Source of the DNA: CAYQTL01 sp964420405
GTDB taxonomy: Bacteria > Acidobacteriota > Thermoanaerobaculia > Thermoanaerobaculales > Sulfomarinibacteraceae
Reading direction: 5' to 3'
Assembly (NCBI GenBank): GCA_964420405.1
Contig: CAYQTL010000018.1
Span: 1 to 64,000, forward strand
Length of the DNA: 64,000 bases
The notes beneath the pieces are model-generated. The model ran no database searches. It was not told where the DNA came from and was given only the letters and a program-made list of their open reading frames with translations. Position numbers and translations under genes: made by a program. Within the stretch, counting starts at the first letter, position 1. Every line of letters starts with the position of its first letter. Of this stretch, positions 27,581-38,588 are shown in pieces.

Positions 27581-28654
27581 ATGGGCCGACGGACCGGGAT
27601 TGCGGTGGCGGTGGGCGTGATGGTGCTGGGGACGGGCTGCCGGTCGGCGTCGCCGCCGCCGGGACGGGCGGCGGGGCGCGCCGGCTCGGAGGCCGTCCGG
27701 GTCGAGGAGGCGTTCGTGTCGGCGCCGGTGCCGGCCGACAACACCGACTCGGTGGCGCCGGCTGCAAGGTACGGGTGGGTGATCGCAACCGCCAAGGGCA
27801 GCCACCAGCTGGTGGTCCTCGACGCCGAGACCGGCGCCGAGGTCCGGCGGGTCGGCGGACCGGGTGACGCGGCCGGCGAGCTGCGCCGCCCCAACGGCAT
27901 CGCAGTGGCCGGCGACCTGGTGCTGGTCGTCGAGCGGGACAACGCCCGCGTCCAGGTGTTCCGCCTGCCGGAGCTGGAGGCGGTCGGGACGTTCGGCGAC
28001 GACGTCCTCGAGCGGCCCTACGGCCTGGCGGTGCTGCCGACCGGGGACGAGGGGTTGACGGTGTGGGTCACCGACGCCATCGAGCTGAGCGACGCCGAGG
28101 AGCGTGGCACCCCCCGCCGGGCCCAGCTCGTCGAGCGGTTCGACCTGCGCGTCTCCGACGAGGGCCTCGTCGCCGCACATGCCGGCACGCTCGGGGACGC
28201 CGACGGGCTCGGCGCGGTGTGGATGGCGGAGTCGGTGGCGGTGGACCCGCTCCGCGACCGCCTGCTGCTGGCCGACGAGCACGCCCGCCGGCGCCATCTC
28301 AAGGTGTACGGTCTGGCCGGCGGCTTCACCGGCCGCGTGGTGGGTGAGGGCGCCTTCGAGCACGAGCCCGAGGGGATCGCCCTGTGGCCGTGCGGCGACG
28401 GCGGCTACTGGGTCGCCACCGACCAGCAGCCGGACCGGTCGGTGTTCGTGCTCCTCGACCGCGACACCCTCGAGCCGGTCGCCCGCTTCGCCGGTGCGGT
28501 GACGGCCAACACCGACGGCATCGGGCTCACCACGGAGCCGGTGGGTGGCATGACGGCGGGCGCCCTGTACGCCGTCCACGACGACCAGGCGGTGGCCGCG
28601 TTCGACCTCGGCGAGGTGGTGGAGGCGCTCGGCCTCGATCCTCGCTGCCGGTAG
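27581..28654 (+). CDS. Beta-propeller 3-phytase lipoprotein
   Basis: A 357-residue lipoprotein (lipobox LGTGC near residue 20) of the beta-propeller phytase family, which releases phosphate from phytate using calcium. Family blocks: a degenerate DDP-like NTDSVAPAARYGWVIATAKGS where ligands cluster, VYGLAGGFTGRVVG, EPEGIALWPCGDGGYWVATDQQPDRSVFVLLDR, and the closing NTDGIGLTTEPVGGMTAGALYAVHDDQ that matches the TDGIDV...PxGLFVxQDG motif of BPPs. The ATG has GGGGAGGA upstream. It follows the TonB receptor and precedes the pho operon convergently. Several acidic ligands look substituted, so substrate range is uncertain. Confidence 0.82.
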   Translation: MGRRTGIAVAVGVMVLGTGCRSASPPPGRAAGRAGSEAVRVEEAFVSAPVPADNTDSVAPAARYGWVIATAKGSHQLVVLDAETGAEVRRVGGPGDAAGELRRPNGIAVAGDLVLVVERDNARVQVFRLPELEAVGTFGDDVLERPYGLAVLPTGDEGLTVWVTDAIELSDAEERGTPRRAQLVERFDLRVSDEGLVAAHAGTLGDADGLGAVWMAESVAVDPLRDRLLLADEHARRRHLKVYGLAGGFTGRVVGEGAFEHEPEGIALWPCGDGGYWVATDQQPDRSVFVLLDRDTLEPVARFAGAVTANTDGIGLTTEPVGGMTAGALYAVHDDQAVAAFDLGEVVEALGLDPRCR

Positions 28655-28660
28655 ACCTCC

Positions 28661-28776
28661 GATCCCGATCCCGATCCCGATCCCGATGGCAGCGTCAGCG
28701 CGGGCTCCCTCGGCATCGGATCCGCTGTCCACTCGCGGGGCGGTCTTCGCACTCGGCGGGACCGGGATCGGGATCG
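28661..28776. repeat. (GATCCC)n-bounded intergenic element, copy 4
   Basis: Four perfect GATCCC units (28661-28684) on the left and an inverted GGGATCGGGATC (28764-28775) on the right. The interior resembles, in opposite orientation, that of the 48-kb copy (shared GAGTGCGAAG and CTGACGCTGCC). Confidence 0.7.
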
Positions 28777-28880
28777 CAACGGTGGCGAACGGCGGGCGGA
28801 GCTCGAAGGAGGTCCCGCCGGGCGCCGGCTTCCCGCCGGCACGCACCCGTCGGAGCCCAGCGAGTCGGCCTGCGGAGCCT

Positions 28881-28900
28881 GCCAGCTGGAAGCTGGCGCT
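28881..28900. repeat. 20-nt hairpin repeat, copy 1
   Basis: GCCAGCTGGAAGCTGGCGCT forms a 6-bp stem (GCCAGC/GCTGGC). Related copies lie at 48246 and 63429. Confidence 0.55.
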
Positions 28901-28925
28901 GCGGGACCTGCGCTCAGGATGACGG
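28901..28925. repeat. CGCTCAGGATGACGG repeat overlapping phoR end
   Basis: It matches the copy at 19326-19361. The phoR stop codon (28914-28916 on the minus strand) lies inside it. Confidence 0.5.
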
Positions 28926-30227
28926 CGCGGCGGCGGGCGTCGCCTCGTGTCCGGCGGGCCGCTGGGGCTGGACCGGGAGTGTCACGGTGACCTGGGTGCC
29001 GACGTCCTCGCGGGAGTCCAGCGTGAGGTTGCCGCCGAGCTGCTGCACCATGTGCTTGACGATGGCGAGGCCGAGGCCGAGGCCGCCCTGGCCCGGCGTG
29101 CGGGCGCGGTCGAGGCGGTAGAACCGCTGCATCACCGCCCGCAGCTCGTGGGCGGGAATGCCGAGCCCGCTGTCCGCCACCTCGATGTGGACCGAGCGGT
29201 CGGCCGCCCACGCCCGGACCCGCACCCAGCCGCCCCTGCGGTTGTACTTGATGGCGTTGTCGACCAGGTTGGAGACGACGCGGCCGAGCCCGCGGCGGTC
29301 GACGACGCACTCGAGCCGCTCGGGCGCGTCGAGCGAGAGGTCGACGGCGGCGCTCTCGGCGACGGAGGAGAAGTCCCGGACGACCTCCTCGAGCAGGGGC
29401 CGGATGGGGTGGCGCTGGAAGTCGAGGTCCATCTGCCCGGCCTCGATGGTCGCCAGCTCGTACAGCTCGTCGGTGAGTCGGGTGATCCGCTCCACCTGCC
29501 GGATCATCATGTCGCCGAGCTGGGGCGCCACCTCGCCCTCCATCGCCTCGACCGTGGTCCGCATCACCGCGAGCGGGGAGCGCAGCTCGTGGGACAGGTC
29601 CTGCACGAACCGCCTCCTTAGCTCGGCGGAGCGTTGGATCAGCCCGACCTCCGTCACCAGCACGACCGCACCTCCCTGGCGGATCGGGAACGGTCGCACC
29701 TCCCACACGCCGCGGCGGTTCTCCACCATCACCCGCGACACGACCTCGCCGCTGACCGCCCGCCGCACCCCGGCCACCAGCTCGGGGTTGCGGACCACGT
29801 CGAGCAGGTGGGTGCCGGTGGCAAGCTGCTCGACTCCCAGGAACTGCAGCGCGCGGCCGTTGGCGAGCCGCAGCCGCAGGTCCGAGGTGACCACCAGCAG
29901 GCCCTCGCCGAGGCCCTGGGAGACGTCCTCCAGCAGCTGGGCGAGGGCGGCGCGCTCCTCCTGGGCGCCGCGGGCCTGCTCCTTGAGCTCGCGGACCCGC
30001 CAGCGGGCGTGCTGGCCGGTGCGCGTCTCGAGCTCGCCGAGCAGCTCCACCAGCGGCAGGATCGTCTCCCGCCAGATGCCGCCGGCGAGGACCGCGACCC
30101 CGACCGCCCACAGCGCGACCGTTCCGCCGACGGCGCCCGAGCCCTCGCCGACCGTCAGGTACAGGCTGAGCACCAACAGGGGCAGGGCGGCGACGACCAC
30201 GACCGCGACGTGCCGCAGTCGGCTCAT
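28914..30227 (-). CDS. phoR: PhoR-type sensor histidine kinase
   Basis: A 437-residue membrane kinase: two N-terminal helices (about residues 6-25 and 32-52), a PAS-like domain at about 95-195, the HisKA box SHELRSPLAVMRTT with H213, and HATPase_c with DNAIKYN and the GLGIP/GLGLGLAIVKHMV boxes. This is the PhoR architecture: no large periplasmic domain, with phosphate status read through PstSCAB-PhoU. ATG 30225-30227 overlaps the phoB stop (ATGA). It is the last gene of the pst-pho operon. Its last residues lie in an intergenic repeat. Confidence 0.92.
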   Translation of the reverse strand: MSRLRHVAVVVVAALPLLVLSLYLTVGEGSGAVGGTVALWAVGVAVLAGGIWRETILPLVELLGELETRTGQHARWRVRELKEQARGAQEERAALAQLLEDVSQGLGEGLLVVTSDLRLRLANGRALQFLGVEQLATGTHLLDVVRNPELVAGVRRAVSGEVVSRVMVENRRGVWEVRPFPIRQGGAVVLVTEVGLIQRSAELRRRFVQDLSHELRSPLAVMRTTVEAMEGEVAPQLGDMMIRQVERITRLTDELYELATIEAGQMDLDFQRHPIRPLLEEVVRDFSSVAESAAVDLSLDAPERLECVVDRRGLGRVVSNLVDNAIKYNRRGGWVRVRAWAADRSVHIEVADSGLGIPAHELRAVMQRFYRLDRARTPGQGGLGLGLAIVKHMVQQLGGNLTLDSREDVGTQVTVTLPVQPQRPAGHEATPAAAPSS

Positions 30228-30910
30228 GGATAGCCCCGGAAGCGGTAGCCGGCGCCGATCACCGTCTCGATCATGGCGCCGCCGAGCTTGGCCCGCAGGG
30301 CGCGGATGTGGACGTCCACGGTACGGGTCTCGACGTCGGACGAGATCCCCCACACCCGCTCGAGGATCCGCTCCCGCGACGCGACCCGGGGCCGGCTGGT
30401 GATGAGGTACCACAGCAGCTCGAACTCGCGCATCGTCAGGCGGATCTCGCTGCCGTCGAGGACGACGTCCATCGGCCCCCGACGGACCACCAGACGGCTG
30501 TCGCGGTACTCGTCCTCCGGCACCCCGCCGTCGAGAGCCCGGCGGCGCAGCAGCGCCCGGATCCGGCTCTTGAGCTCGCGCAGGGAGAAGGGCTTGGTGA
30601 TGTAGTCGTCGGCCCCGAGGTCGAGGCCGAGCACCCGGTCGGACTCCTCCACCCGCGCGGTCAGCATGATGATCGGGAGGTCGCGGACCGCCTCGGTCTC
30701 GCGCAGCTCGCGGCAGACGCTGAGGCCGTCCAGGTCGGGCAGGTTCAGGTCGAGCAGCACCAGCTCGGGCGGGTTGCCCAGGATGCCCTCGAGACCCTCC
30801 CTGCCGGTCGGGAACTGGGCGACCTGGAACCCGTCCTTCTCCAGCGCGAGCGCGAGAGTGCGGCACAGGTCGAGGTCGTCCTCCACAAGCGCGATCCGTT
30901 CACGTGCCAT
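30224..30910 (-). CDS. phoB: PhoB-type response regulator
   Basis: A 228-residue OmpR/PhoB-family regulator. The receiver domain is residues 1-120, with the acidic pocket E10-D11-D12, phosphoacceptor D54 (LLDLNLPDLDG), T of MLTAR and K of TKPFS. The C-terminal winged helix (LTMREFELLWYL, then TVDVHIRALRAKLGG and IGAGYRF) binds direct repeats. In this window the obvious candidate targets are the 11-nt TTCAC-type repeats. It is coupled to phoR by ATGA and follows phoU by 21 bp. Confidence 0.93.
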   Translation of the reverse strand: MARERIALVEDDLDLCRTLALALEKDGFQVAQFPTGREGLEGILGNPPELVLLDLNLPDLDGLSVCRELRETEAVRDLPIIMLTARVEESDRVLGLDLGADDYITKPFSLRELKSRIRALLRRRALDGGVPEDEYRDSRLVVRRGPMDVVLDGSEIRLTMREFELLWYLITSRPRVASRERILERVWGISSDVETRTVDVHIRALRAKLGGAMIETVIGAGYRFRGYP

Positions 30911-30931
30911 GGCTCCTCCTCCTCCGGGACA

Positions 30932-31612
30932 TCAGCCCGTCTCCGGAGGTCCGCTCAGGTCCGGCGAGTGGCGGATCGGCCGCCCCTCGACGAGGTACAC
31001 CACCTCCTCGGCGATGTTGGTGGCCTGGTCCGCGATCCGCTCCGCGAATCGCGCCACCAGGATCAGCGAGATCGACTGCGTGATCGTGGCCGGCTTCTCG
31101 ATCATGAAGGTCAGCAGCTCCCGGAAGATCTGCCAGTACAGCCCGTCGACCTCGTCGTCGCGGCGGATCACGGCGCGGGCGGCGACGGCGTCGCGGGCGA
31201 CGTAGGACGCGATGGCGTCGGACACCATCGCCCGCGCGACCGCCAGCATCCGCGGCAGGTCGATCAGCGGCTTGAGCGTCTCGCGGTCGCCGAGGTCGAT
31301 GAGGTAGCGGGCGATGTTGACCGCGTTGTCGGCGATCCGCTCCAGCTCCGGTCCGAGCTTGATGGCGACGATCACGAACCGAAGGTCGGTGGCCATCGGC
31401 TGGTGCCGGACGATGAACTCGGTCGCCTGGCGGTCGATGGCCATCTCGCACTCGTCGACGGCGTCGTCGAGCGCGATGATCGACCGGGCGAGGTCGAGAT
31501 CGCGGGTCGTCAGCGCCCTGGCGACGTCGTCGAGGGACTTCTCGACCAGGCCGGCCATGGTCAGGACGCGCTGCTTGAGCTGGTCGAGCTCGTGCTCGAA
31601 CTGGCGTTGCAT
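30932..31612 (-). CDS. phoU: Phosphate signalling protein PhoU
   Basis: A 226-residue all-helical protein with the tandem three-helix bundles of PhoU and its metal-binding signatures: DDAVDECEMAIDRQATEF with RFVIVAIKLGPELERIADNAVNIA, and DDEVDGLYWQIFRELL with ISLILVARFAERIADQATNIAEEVVY. PhoU couples the Pst transporter to PhoR inhibition. It sits between pstB and phoB (10- and 21-bp gaps). A second PhoU paralogue accompanies the Na/Pi cotransporter at 38.6 kb. Confidence 0.95.
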   Translation of the reverse strand: MQRQFEHELDQLKQRVLTMAGLVEKSLDDVARALTTRDLDLARSIIALDDAVDECEMAIDRQATEFIVRHQPMATDLRFVIVAIKLGPELERIADNAVNIARYLIDLGDRETLKPLIDLPRMLAVARAMVSDAIASYVARDAVAARAVIRRDDEVDGLYWQIFRELLTFMIEKPATITQSISLILVARFAERIADQATNIAEEVVYLVEGRPIRHSPDLSGPPETG

Positions 31613-31622
31613 CGCACCTCCG

Positions 31623-32387
<765 letters not shown>

Positions 32388-32389
32388 GC

Positions 32390-33995
<1,606 letters not shown>

Positions 33996-34009
<14 letters not shown>

Positions 34010-36212
34010 AGCGGCTCCTGAGGCGGCGGCCGAGCACCCCGGCCACGGTGTTGACCGCGAACGTGAGGGCGAACAGCAGGGTCCCGGTCAGGAACAGGAC
34101 CCGGTACAAGGTGCCGTCGACGGTCGCCTCCGGGATCTCGACCGCGAGGGTCGCCGACATGGTGCGCATGCCGTTGAGGGGCGACAGGTCGAGCAGCGGG
34201 GTGTTCCCGGCCGCCATCAGCACGATCATGGTCTCGCCGACCGCCCGTCCGAGGCCGAGCATGACCGCCGCGAACATGCCGGAGCCGGCGGCGGGGACCA
34301 CCAGGCGGACGGCGGTCTGCCAGCGGCTCGCGCCCAGTGCGCGGGCCGCCCGGATCAGCGACCGGGGCACCGCCGAGCAGGCGTCCTCGGCGAGGGTGAA
34401 GACCACCGGGATGACCGCGAAGCCGAGGGCGATGCCGACCACCAGGGCGTTGCGCTGGTCGGTGCGGACGCCCCACTCGGTGAACAGGTAGCGCGGCAGG
34501 TCGCCGTCGAACAGCGCCGCCTCGACCGGATCCGCCAGACCCACCGCCGCGCTGACCGTGGCGACCGCCACCAGCGCCAGCAGCAGCAGCTCGCCGCCAG
34601 AGGGCAGCCGGCGGCGGTGACGGACCGGGAGCATGCGCCACACCGCCATGGTGGCGAGCACCGAAAGCGGCAGCGAGAGCGTCCCGAGGGCCGCTGCCAG
34701 CAGCGCCCGCTCGAGCCGTGGCGCGAGCCACACCGCGGCGAGGAAGCCGACCACCACCGACGGCACGGCGGCCATCAGCTCCACCGTCGGCTTGACGGTC
34801 GCGGTGAGCCAGCGCGGGGCGAGCTGGGACACGTACACCGCCGCGCCGAGCGCGAGCGGAACCGACACGAGCATGGCGTACAGCGTCGCCTTCAAGGTCC
34901 CGAAGAGCAGCGGCCAGAGGCCCAGCTTGGGCTCGAAGACCTCGCTGCCGCCGCTGGTCTGCCAGACGTGGCCCGGCTCGGCGTACCCCTCGTACCAGAC
35001 CGGCCGGAAGAGGGTGCGGAGGGTCACCGCGGCGTGCGGGTTGTGCACCGGCCACCACAGTGCCCGCTCGCCGACCAGGGCCGCCACCCCGGTGCCGCGC
35101 AGCGGCAGCGCGAGAGCCCGCACGGCGTCGCCGGCGGACCGGCTGACCACCAGCCGCCGGCCCGAGGTGGCGTGGTAGGTCGCCACCTCCCCGGTCCGGG
35201 TGCCGACCGCGAGCTCGCGGCGGCGCGGCGCCACCTCCAGGACGGTGGGTTCGCCGGACACCTTCGCCAGCGTGCGGGCGCTCGTCCATACCGGCGGCGC
35301 CCGCCGGAGCTGCACGTCGCCCCGAAGCGCGACCGTCTCGGACAGCCCGGTGTCGGCCAGGGTCTCCGAGCCGCCGGGCGCGATCACGGCGCCCGCGATC
35401 CGGAGGGTGTCGGGGCTCGCGTTGCGAACCTCGAGGTGGGGCACCGGCAGCAGCACCGCGACCGTGCCGTCGGCGGCCACCGTCGCCAGCGTGCGGCCAC
35501 CGGCGAGGAAGCGGATCCGCGTGAGCCTGAGGCCGTGTGGCCCGTCGACCGGCTGGCGGCCGCCGTCGGTGAGCGACACGACCTCCAGGCGTCCTTCAGG
35601 GTCGAGCGTGGCCACCGTCTGGAGGTCCGAGCTGACGTCGAGCTCGGACACCGCCCGAGGCAGCTCGACCGGGACCGGGCTCCATCCGCCGGGCGCCCGC
35701 CAACGGTCCAGGCGGGCGCCCGCCCGGTCGCTCCAGGTGGCCGCCACGGCGTGGTCGCCGGAGCCCGCCACCGCGACCCGGGAGACGGGGCCGACCTCGA
35801 GGGGAGGCGCCAGGGGGATCCACGTCGCGCCGGCGCCGCCGGTCGCGACCCGCCCCAGGTGGAGGACGCCGGCGTCGTCGAGCACCGCCACGGGACCGTC
35901 GACCGCCACCCGGCCGGCGATCGCCGTCCGACCACCAGGCACGACCGGGACGGCGGCGCCCGCGGCGTCGTGGAGCCGGCCGCCGGCGTCGATCCACCAG
36001 GCGCTCTCGACGGCACCGCCGGTGCCGAGGACCACGGCCGACCCCGCTGTCGCCGACACCGTCACGGGTCCGCCGGCGGAGGCCGGCGCGAACAGCGGCA
36101 GGGTCTCGGCCGCGATGCGGACGACGATCGCGGTGACGAGCACGATCACCAGCACGCCGCCGGTGCGGATGACGACCGTGGCGATCCGGTCCTTGAGCCG
36201 CTCGCTGGGCAC
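33996..36212 (-). CDS. pstC: Phosphate ABC transporter permease PstC with periplasmic beta-propeller insert
   Basis: A 738-residue permease. The first helix (residues 11-35) is followed by roughly 390 residues of repetitive beta sequence that looks like WD40/YVTN-type blades (HAVAATWSDRAGARLDRW; SDLQTVATLDPEGRLEVV; GGRTLATVAADGTVAVLL; RRELAVGTRTGEVATYH). The PstC membrane domain starts near residue 450, with the EAA loop IRAARALGASRWQTAVRLVVPAA. The GTG start lies 5 bp after the pstS stop. Extended PstC proteins are known in some Gammaproteobacteria; the propeller reading here is by eye. Confidence 0.92.
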
Positions 36213-36217
36213 GGGTC

Positions 36218-37189
36218 TCACCCGGCGTCGAGCTTGACCAGCTGGCGGGCGACGGCGTCGGCGTCGAGCGGGTGGAACCCCGCCTTCTGCACCACCCGCT
36301 GGCCGTCGGCGGAGAGCATGAACAGCAGGAACTGGCGGGTGAGAGGGTCCATCGGTTGGCCGGGGGGCTTGTTGACGTAGACCTCGAGGAAGCGCGCGAA
36401 GGGGTAGCGACCGTTGGCGGCGTTCTCCCAGGTGGCGGCGACGGCCGGCTGGGAGGGTCCGGGTGCGATCGGCACCGTCCGCACGCCGGATGTGGCGTAG
36501 CCGATCCCGGAGTAGCCGATCCCGTACCGGTCGTGCTCCACCCCCTGGACGACCGACGCGGAGCCGGGCTGCTCCTTGACCTCGTCCCGGTAGTCCCCGC
36601 GGCACAGCGCGTGCTCCTTGAAGTAGCCGTAGGTTCCCGACGCGGCGTTGCGCCCGTACATCGAGATCGGAGCCGTCGCCCAGTCGCCGTCGAGGCCGAG
36701 CTGGCCCCACACGGTCAGGGCCGCCGGCTGCCCGCAGCGCCGCGTGCGGGAGAAGATCGCGTCGACCTGCTGGCGGGTCAGCGACTCGACGGGGTTGTCG
36801 CGGTGGACGAACACCCCGACCGTGTCGAGCGCCACGTCGACCCGGACCGGGGCGTAGCCGAACCGCTGCTCGAAGAGCTCCGCCTCGCCGCTGAGGATCC
36901 GGCGCGACATGTTGCCGATCTGGATCGAGTTCTCGAGGAGCGCCGGCGGGGCGGTGGAGGATCCCTTGCCCTCGAGCTCGACCGCCACCTGCGGGTAGAT
37001 CCGGCGGAACTCCTCCGCCATCAGCGCCTGCAGCTGGAGCATGGTGTCGGATCCGGCGGCCGTCAAGGTGCCGCTGAGGCCGGGGACCGGCCGGTAGGCG
37101 GGGAGGTCGGCGTCGAGCCGGCCATCGCCCGCGCCGGCGGTCGTTGCCGCGAGCGCCACGACGACCAGCAGGTCGAGACGGTTTCTCAC
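36218..37189 (-). CDS. pstS: PstS-family phosphate-binding protein of the pst operon
   Basis: A 323-residue exported binding protein of the shorter, Pseudomonas-like PstS class: signal peptide (VRNRLDLLVVVALAATTAGAG), then GTLTAAGSDTMLQLQALMAEEF, ELEGKGSSTAPPALLENSIQIGNMSR, ISMYGRNAASGTYGYFKEHAL and a C-terminal PLTRQFLLFMLSADGQRVVQKAGF. GTG 37187-37189 was chosen because GGGGAGG precedes it; the frame begins six codons earlier without a ribosome binding site. It leads the pstSCAB-phoUBR operon and has a strong PHO-like box. Confidence 0.93.
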   Translation of the reverse strand: MRNRLDLLVVVALAATTAGAGDGRLDADLPAYRPVPGLSGTLTAAGSDTMLQLQALMAEEFRRIYPQVAVELEGKGSSTAPPALLENSIQIGNMSRRILSGEAELFEQRFGYAPVRVDVALDTVGVFVHRDNPVESLTRQQVDAIFSRTRRCGQPAALTVWGQLGLDGDWATAPISMYGRNAASGTYGYFKEHALCRGDYRDEVKEQPGSASVVQGVEHDRYGIGYSGIGYATSGVRTVPIAPGPSQPAVAATWENAANGRYPFARFLEVYVNKPPGQPMDPLTRQFLLFMLSADGQRVVQKAGFHPLDADAVARQLVKLDAG

Positions 37190-37236
37190 GAAGGCCTCCC
37201 CGCGCACACGGGTGCGCTCCGAGCCCGGGAGAGCGT

Positions 37237-37264
37237 AGACAGCCGGTATGAAGCGGCCGTGAAG
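37237..37264 (-). promoter_or_regulatory. PHO-like box of the pst-pho operon
   Basis: On the minus strand CTTCAC (37264-37259), CTTCAT (37253-37248) and CTGTCT (37242-37237) lie at 11-nt intervals, followed by a TACGCT -10 candidate. The third half-site resembles the E. coli CTGTCAT unit. Confidence 0.75.
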
Positions 37265-37320
37265 GCGCCCGGGCCGGGTCGAAGGGCGGCGCGACGCGAT
37301 CGTGCCGGGGCCGCGTCCCG

Positions 37321-37384
37321 CTTCACGCCACCTTCACACAGCATGCTTCGCGCCATCTTCACATCAGCTTCACATCAGCTTCGC
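37321..37384 (+). promoter_or_regulatory. Six-repeat PHO-like box of the Na/Pi cotransporter
   Basis: CTTCAC at 37321, 37332, 37357 and 37368 and CTTCGC at 37346 and 37379. Intervals are 11, 14, 11, 11 and 11 nt. This is the clearest operator array in the window and ends 79 bp before the start codon. Confidence 0.85.
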
Positions 37385-37463
37385 ACCATCTCTCCGGTGG
37401 AAGGACCGTCCGCCGGGCTCGATCCCGACTGGCGGGATGGGTCCGACCGCCGGGGGGAGGAGC

Positions 37464-38582
37464 ATGACCCAGCCACCGGCGGGACGACGTTCGAGCTGGT
37501 CCGCCGCCCCGCCCGTGCAGGTGGCCCAGCTGGTCTTCTTCCTGTACACCTTCCTGGTCAGCATCGGCCTGCTCGGCGAGGGCTTCAAGCTGTTCGGCGG
37601 CGGGCTCGTGGACGAGCTGGTGCACGCCGCGTCGAACCCCCTCCTCGGGCTGCTCGAGGGTATCCTCGCCACGACGCTGCTGCAGTCCTCCTCCACCACC
37701 ACCTCGCTGGTGGTGGCCATGGTGGCGAGCGGCACGATGCCGGTGTCGTCGGCGATCTTCGTGGTGATGGGCGCCAACATCGGCACCACCGTCACCAATA
37801 CCCTCGTCAGCCTGGGTCACCTCGGCCGCAGCGAGGAGTTCAACCGCGCCTTCGCCGCCTCGACCGTCCATGACTTCTTCAACCTGCTCGCGGTCGCGAT
37901 CCTGTTGCCGCTGCAGGCCGCCACCAATGTCCTCGGCGTGCTCGCCACCTGGCTGACCGAGCGCTTCGAGGAGGTCGGGGGGCTCACCTTCGCGAGCCCG
38001 CTCAAGATCGTCACCGCACCAGCGGTCGACGGGATCGCGGGCGCGCTGCGGGCCCACCCGTGGCTGCTGCTGCTGCTGGCCCTGGCCGTGCTGTTCGTGT
38101 CGCTGCGGTTCCTGGTCGTGACGCTGAAGAGCCTAATGCTGACCCGCATCGAGTCCCTGTTCGACGAGGTGATCTTCAAGAACGCGGCCCGGGCGATGGT
38201 GCTCGGACTCGTGTTCACCGTGCTGGTCCAGTCGAGCTCGATCACGACCTCGCTGGCGGTGCCTCTGGCCGGCGCCGGCGTGCTGACGCTCGTCCAGATC
38301 TTCCCGTACACCCTCGGTGCGAACGTCGGCACGACCGTCACCGCGATCCTCGCGGCGCTGGCCGTGAGCAACCCCGCGGCGGTGACCGTGGCCTTCGCCC
38401 ACCTGCTGTTCAACGTGATCGGCATCGGTCTCGTGTGGCCGGTGCCGGCGATCCGGCGGCTGCCGATCCGGGCGGCGGAGCTGCTGGCCTCGGTCGGCAG
38501 CCGCAACCGATGGCTCGCCGTGACCTACGTCGTGGTCGCGTTCTACGCACTTCCCTTCCTGGGTATCCTGTTCCTGAGGTGA
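37464..38582 (+). CDS. Na/Pi-cotransporter II-related (NptA-like) permease
   Basis: A 372-residue polytopic protein with the duplicated Na_Pi_cotrans signature: TTLLQSSSTTTSLVVAMVASG near residue 60 and LVQSSSITTSLAVPLAGAG near residue 245, each followed by GANIGTT / GANVGTT. The family (PF02690, SLC34-like) exports or imports phosphate with sodium. The ATG at 37464 follows GGGGGGAGG; an in-frame upstream extension crosses the operator array and was rejected. The PhoU-like gene follows by 6 bp, reproducing in two genes the NptA-PhoU fusion seen elsewhere. Confidence 0.92.
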   Translation: MTQPPAGRRSSWSAAPPVQVAQLVFFLYTFLVSIGLLGEGFKLFGGGLVDELVHAASNPLLGLLEGILATTLLQSSSTTTSLVVAMVASGTMPVSSAIFVVMGANIGTTVTNTLVSLGHLGRSEEFNRAFAASTVHDFFNLLAVAILLPLQAATNVLGVLATWLTERFEEVGGLTFASPLKIVTAPAVDGIAGALRAHPWLLLLLALAVLFVSLRFLVVTLKSLMLTRIESLFDEVIFKNAARAMVLGLVFTVLVQSSSITTSLAVPLAGAGVLTLVQIFPYTLGANVGTTVTAILAALAVSNPAAVTVAFAHLLFNVIGIGLVWPVPAIRRLPIRAAELLASVGSRNRWLAVTYVVVAFYALPFLGILFLR

Positions 38583-38588
38583 CGGCCG

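Noticed and set aside
24748..27942. Minus-strand frame of 1064 codons opposite the TonB receptor and phytase
   Set aside because: Antisense of two well-supported genes; low-complexity Val/Asp/His-rich product without motifs.
37302..37463. N-terminal extension of the Na/Pi cotransporter
   Set aside because: The extension crosses the six-repeat operator array and lacks a ribosome binding site; the ATG at 37464 follows GGGGGGAGG.
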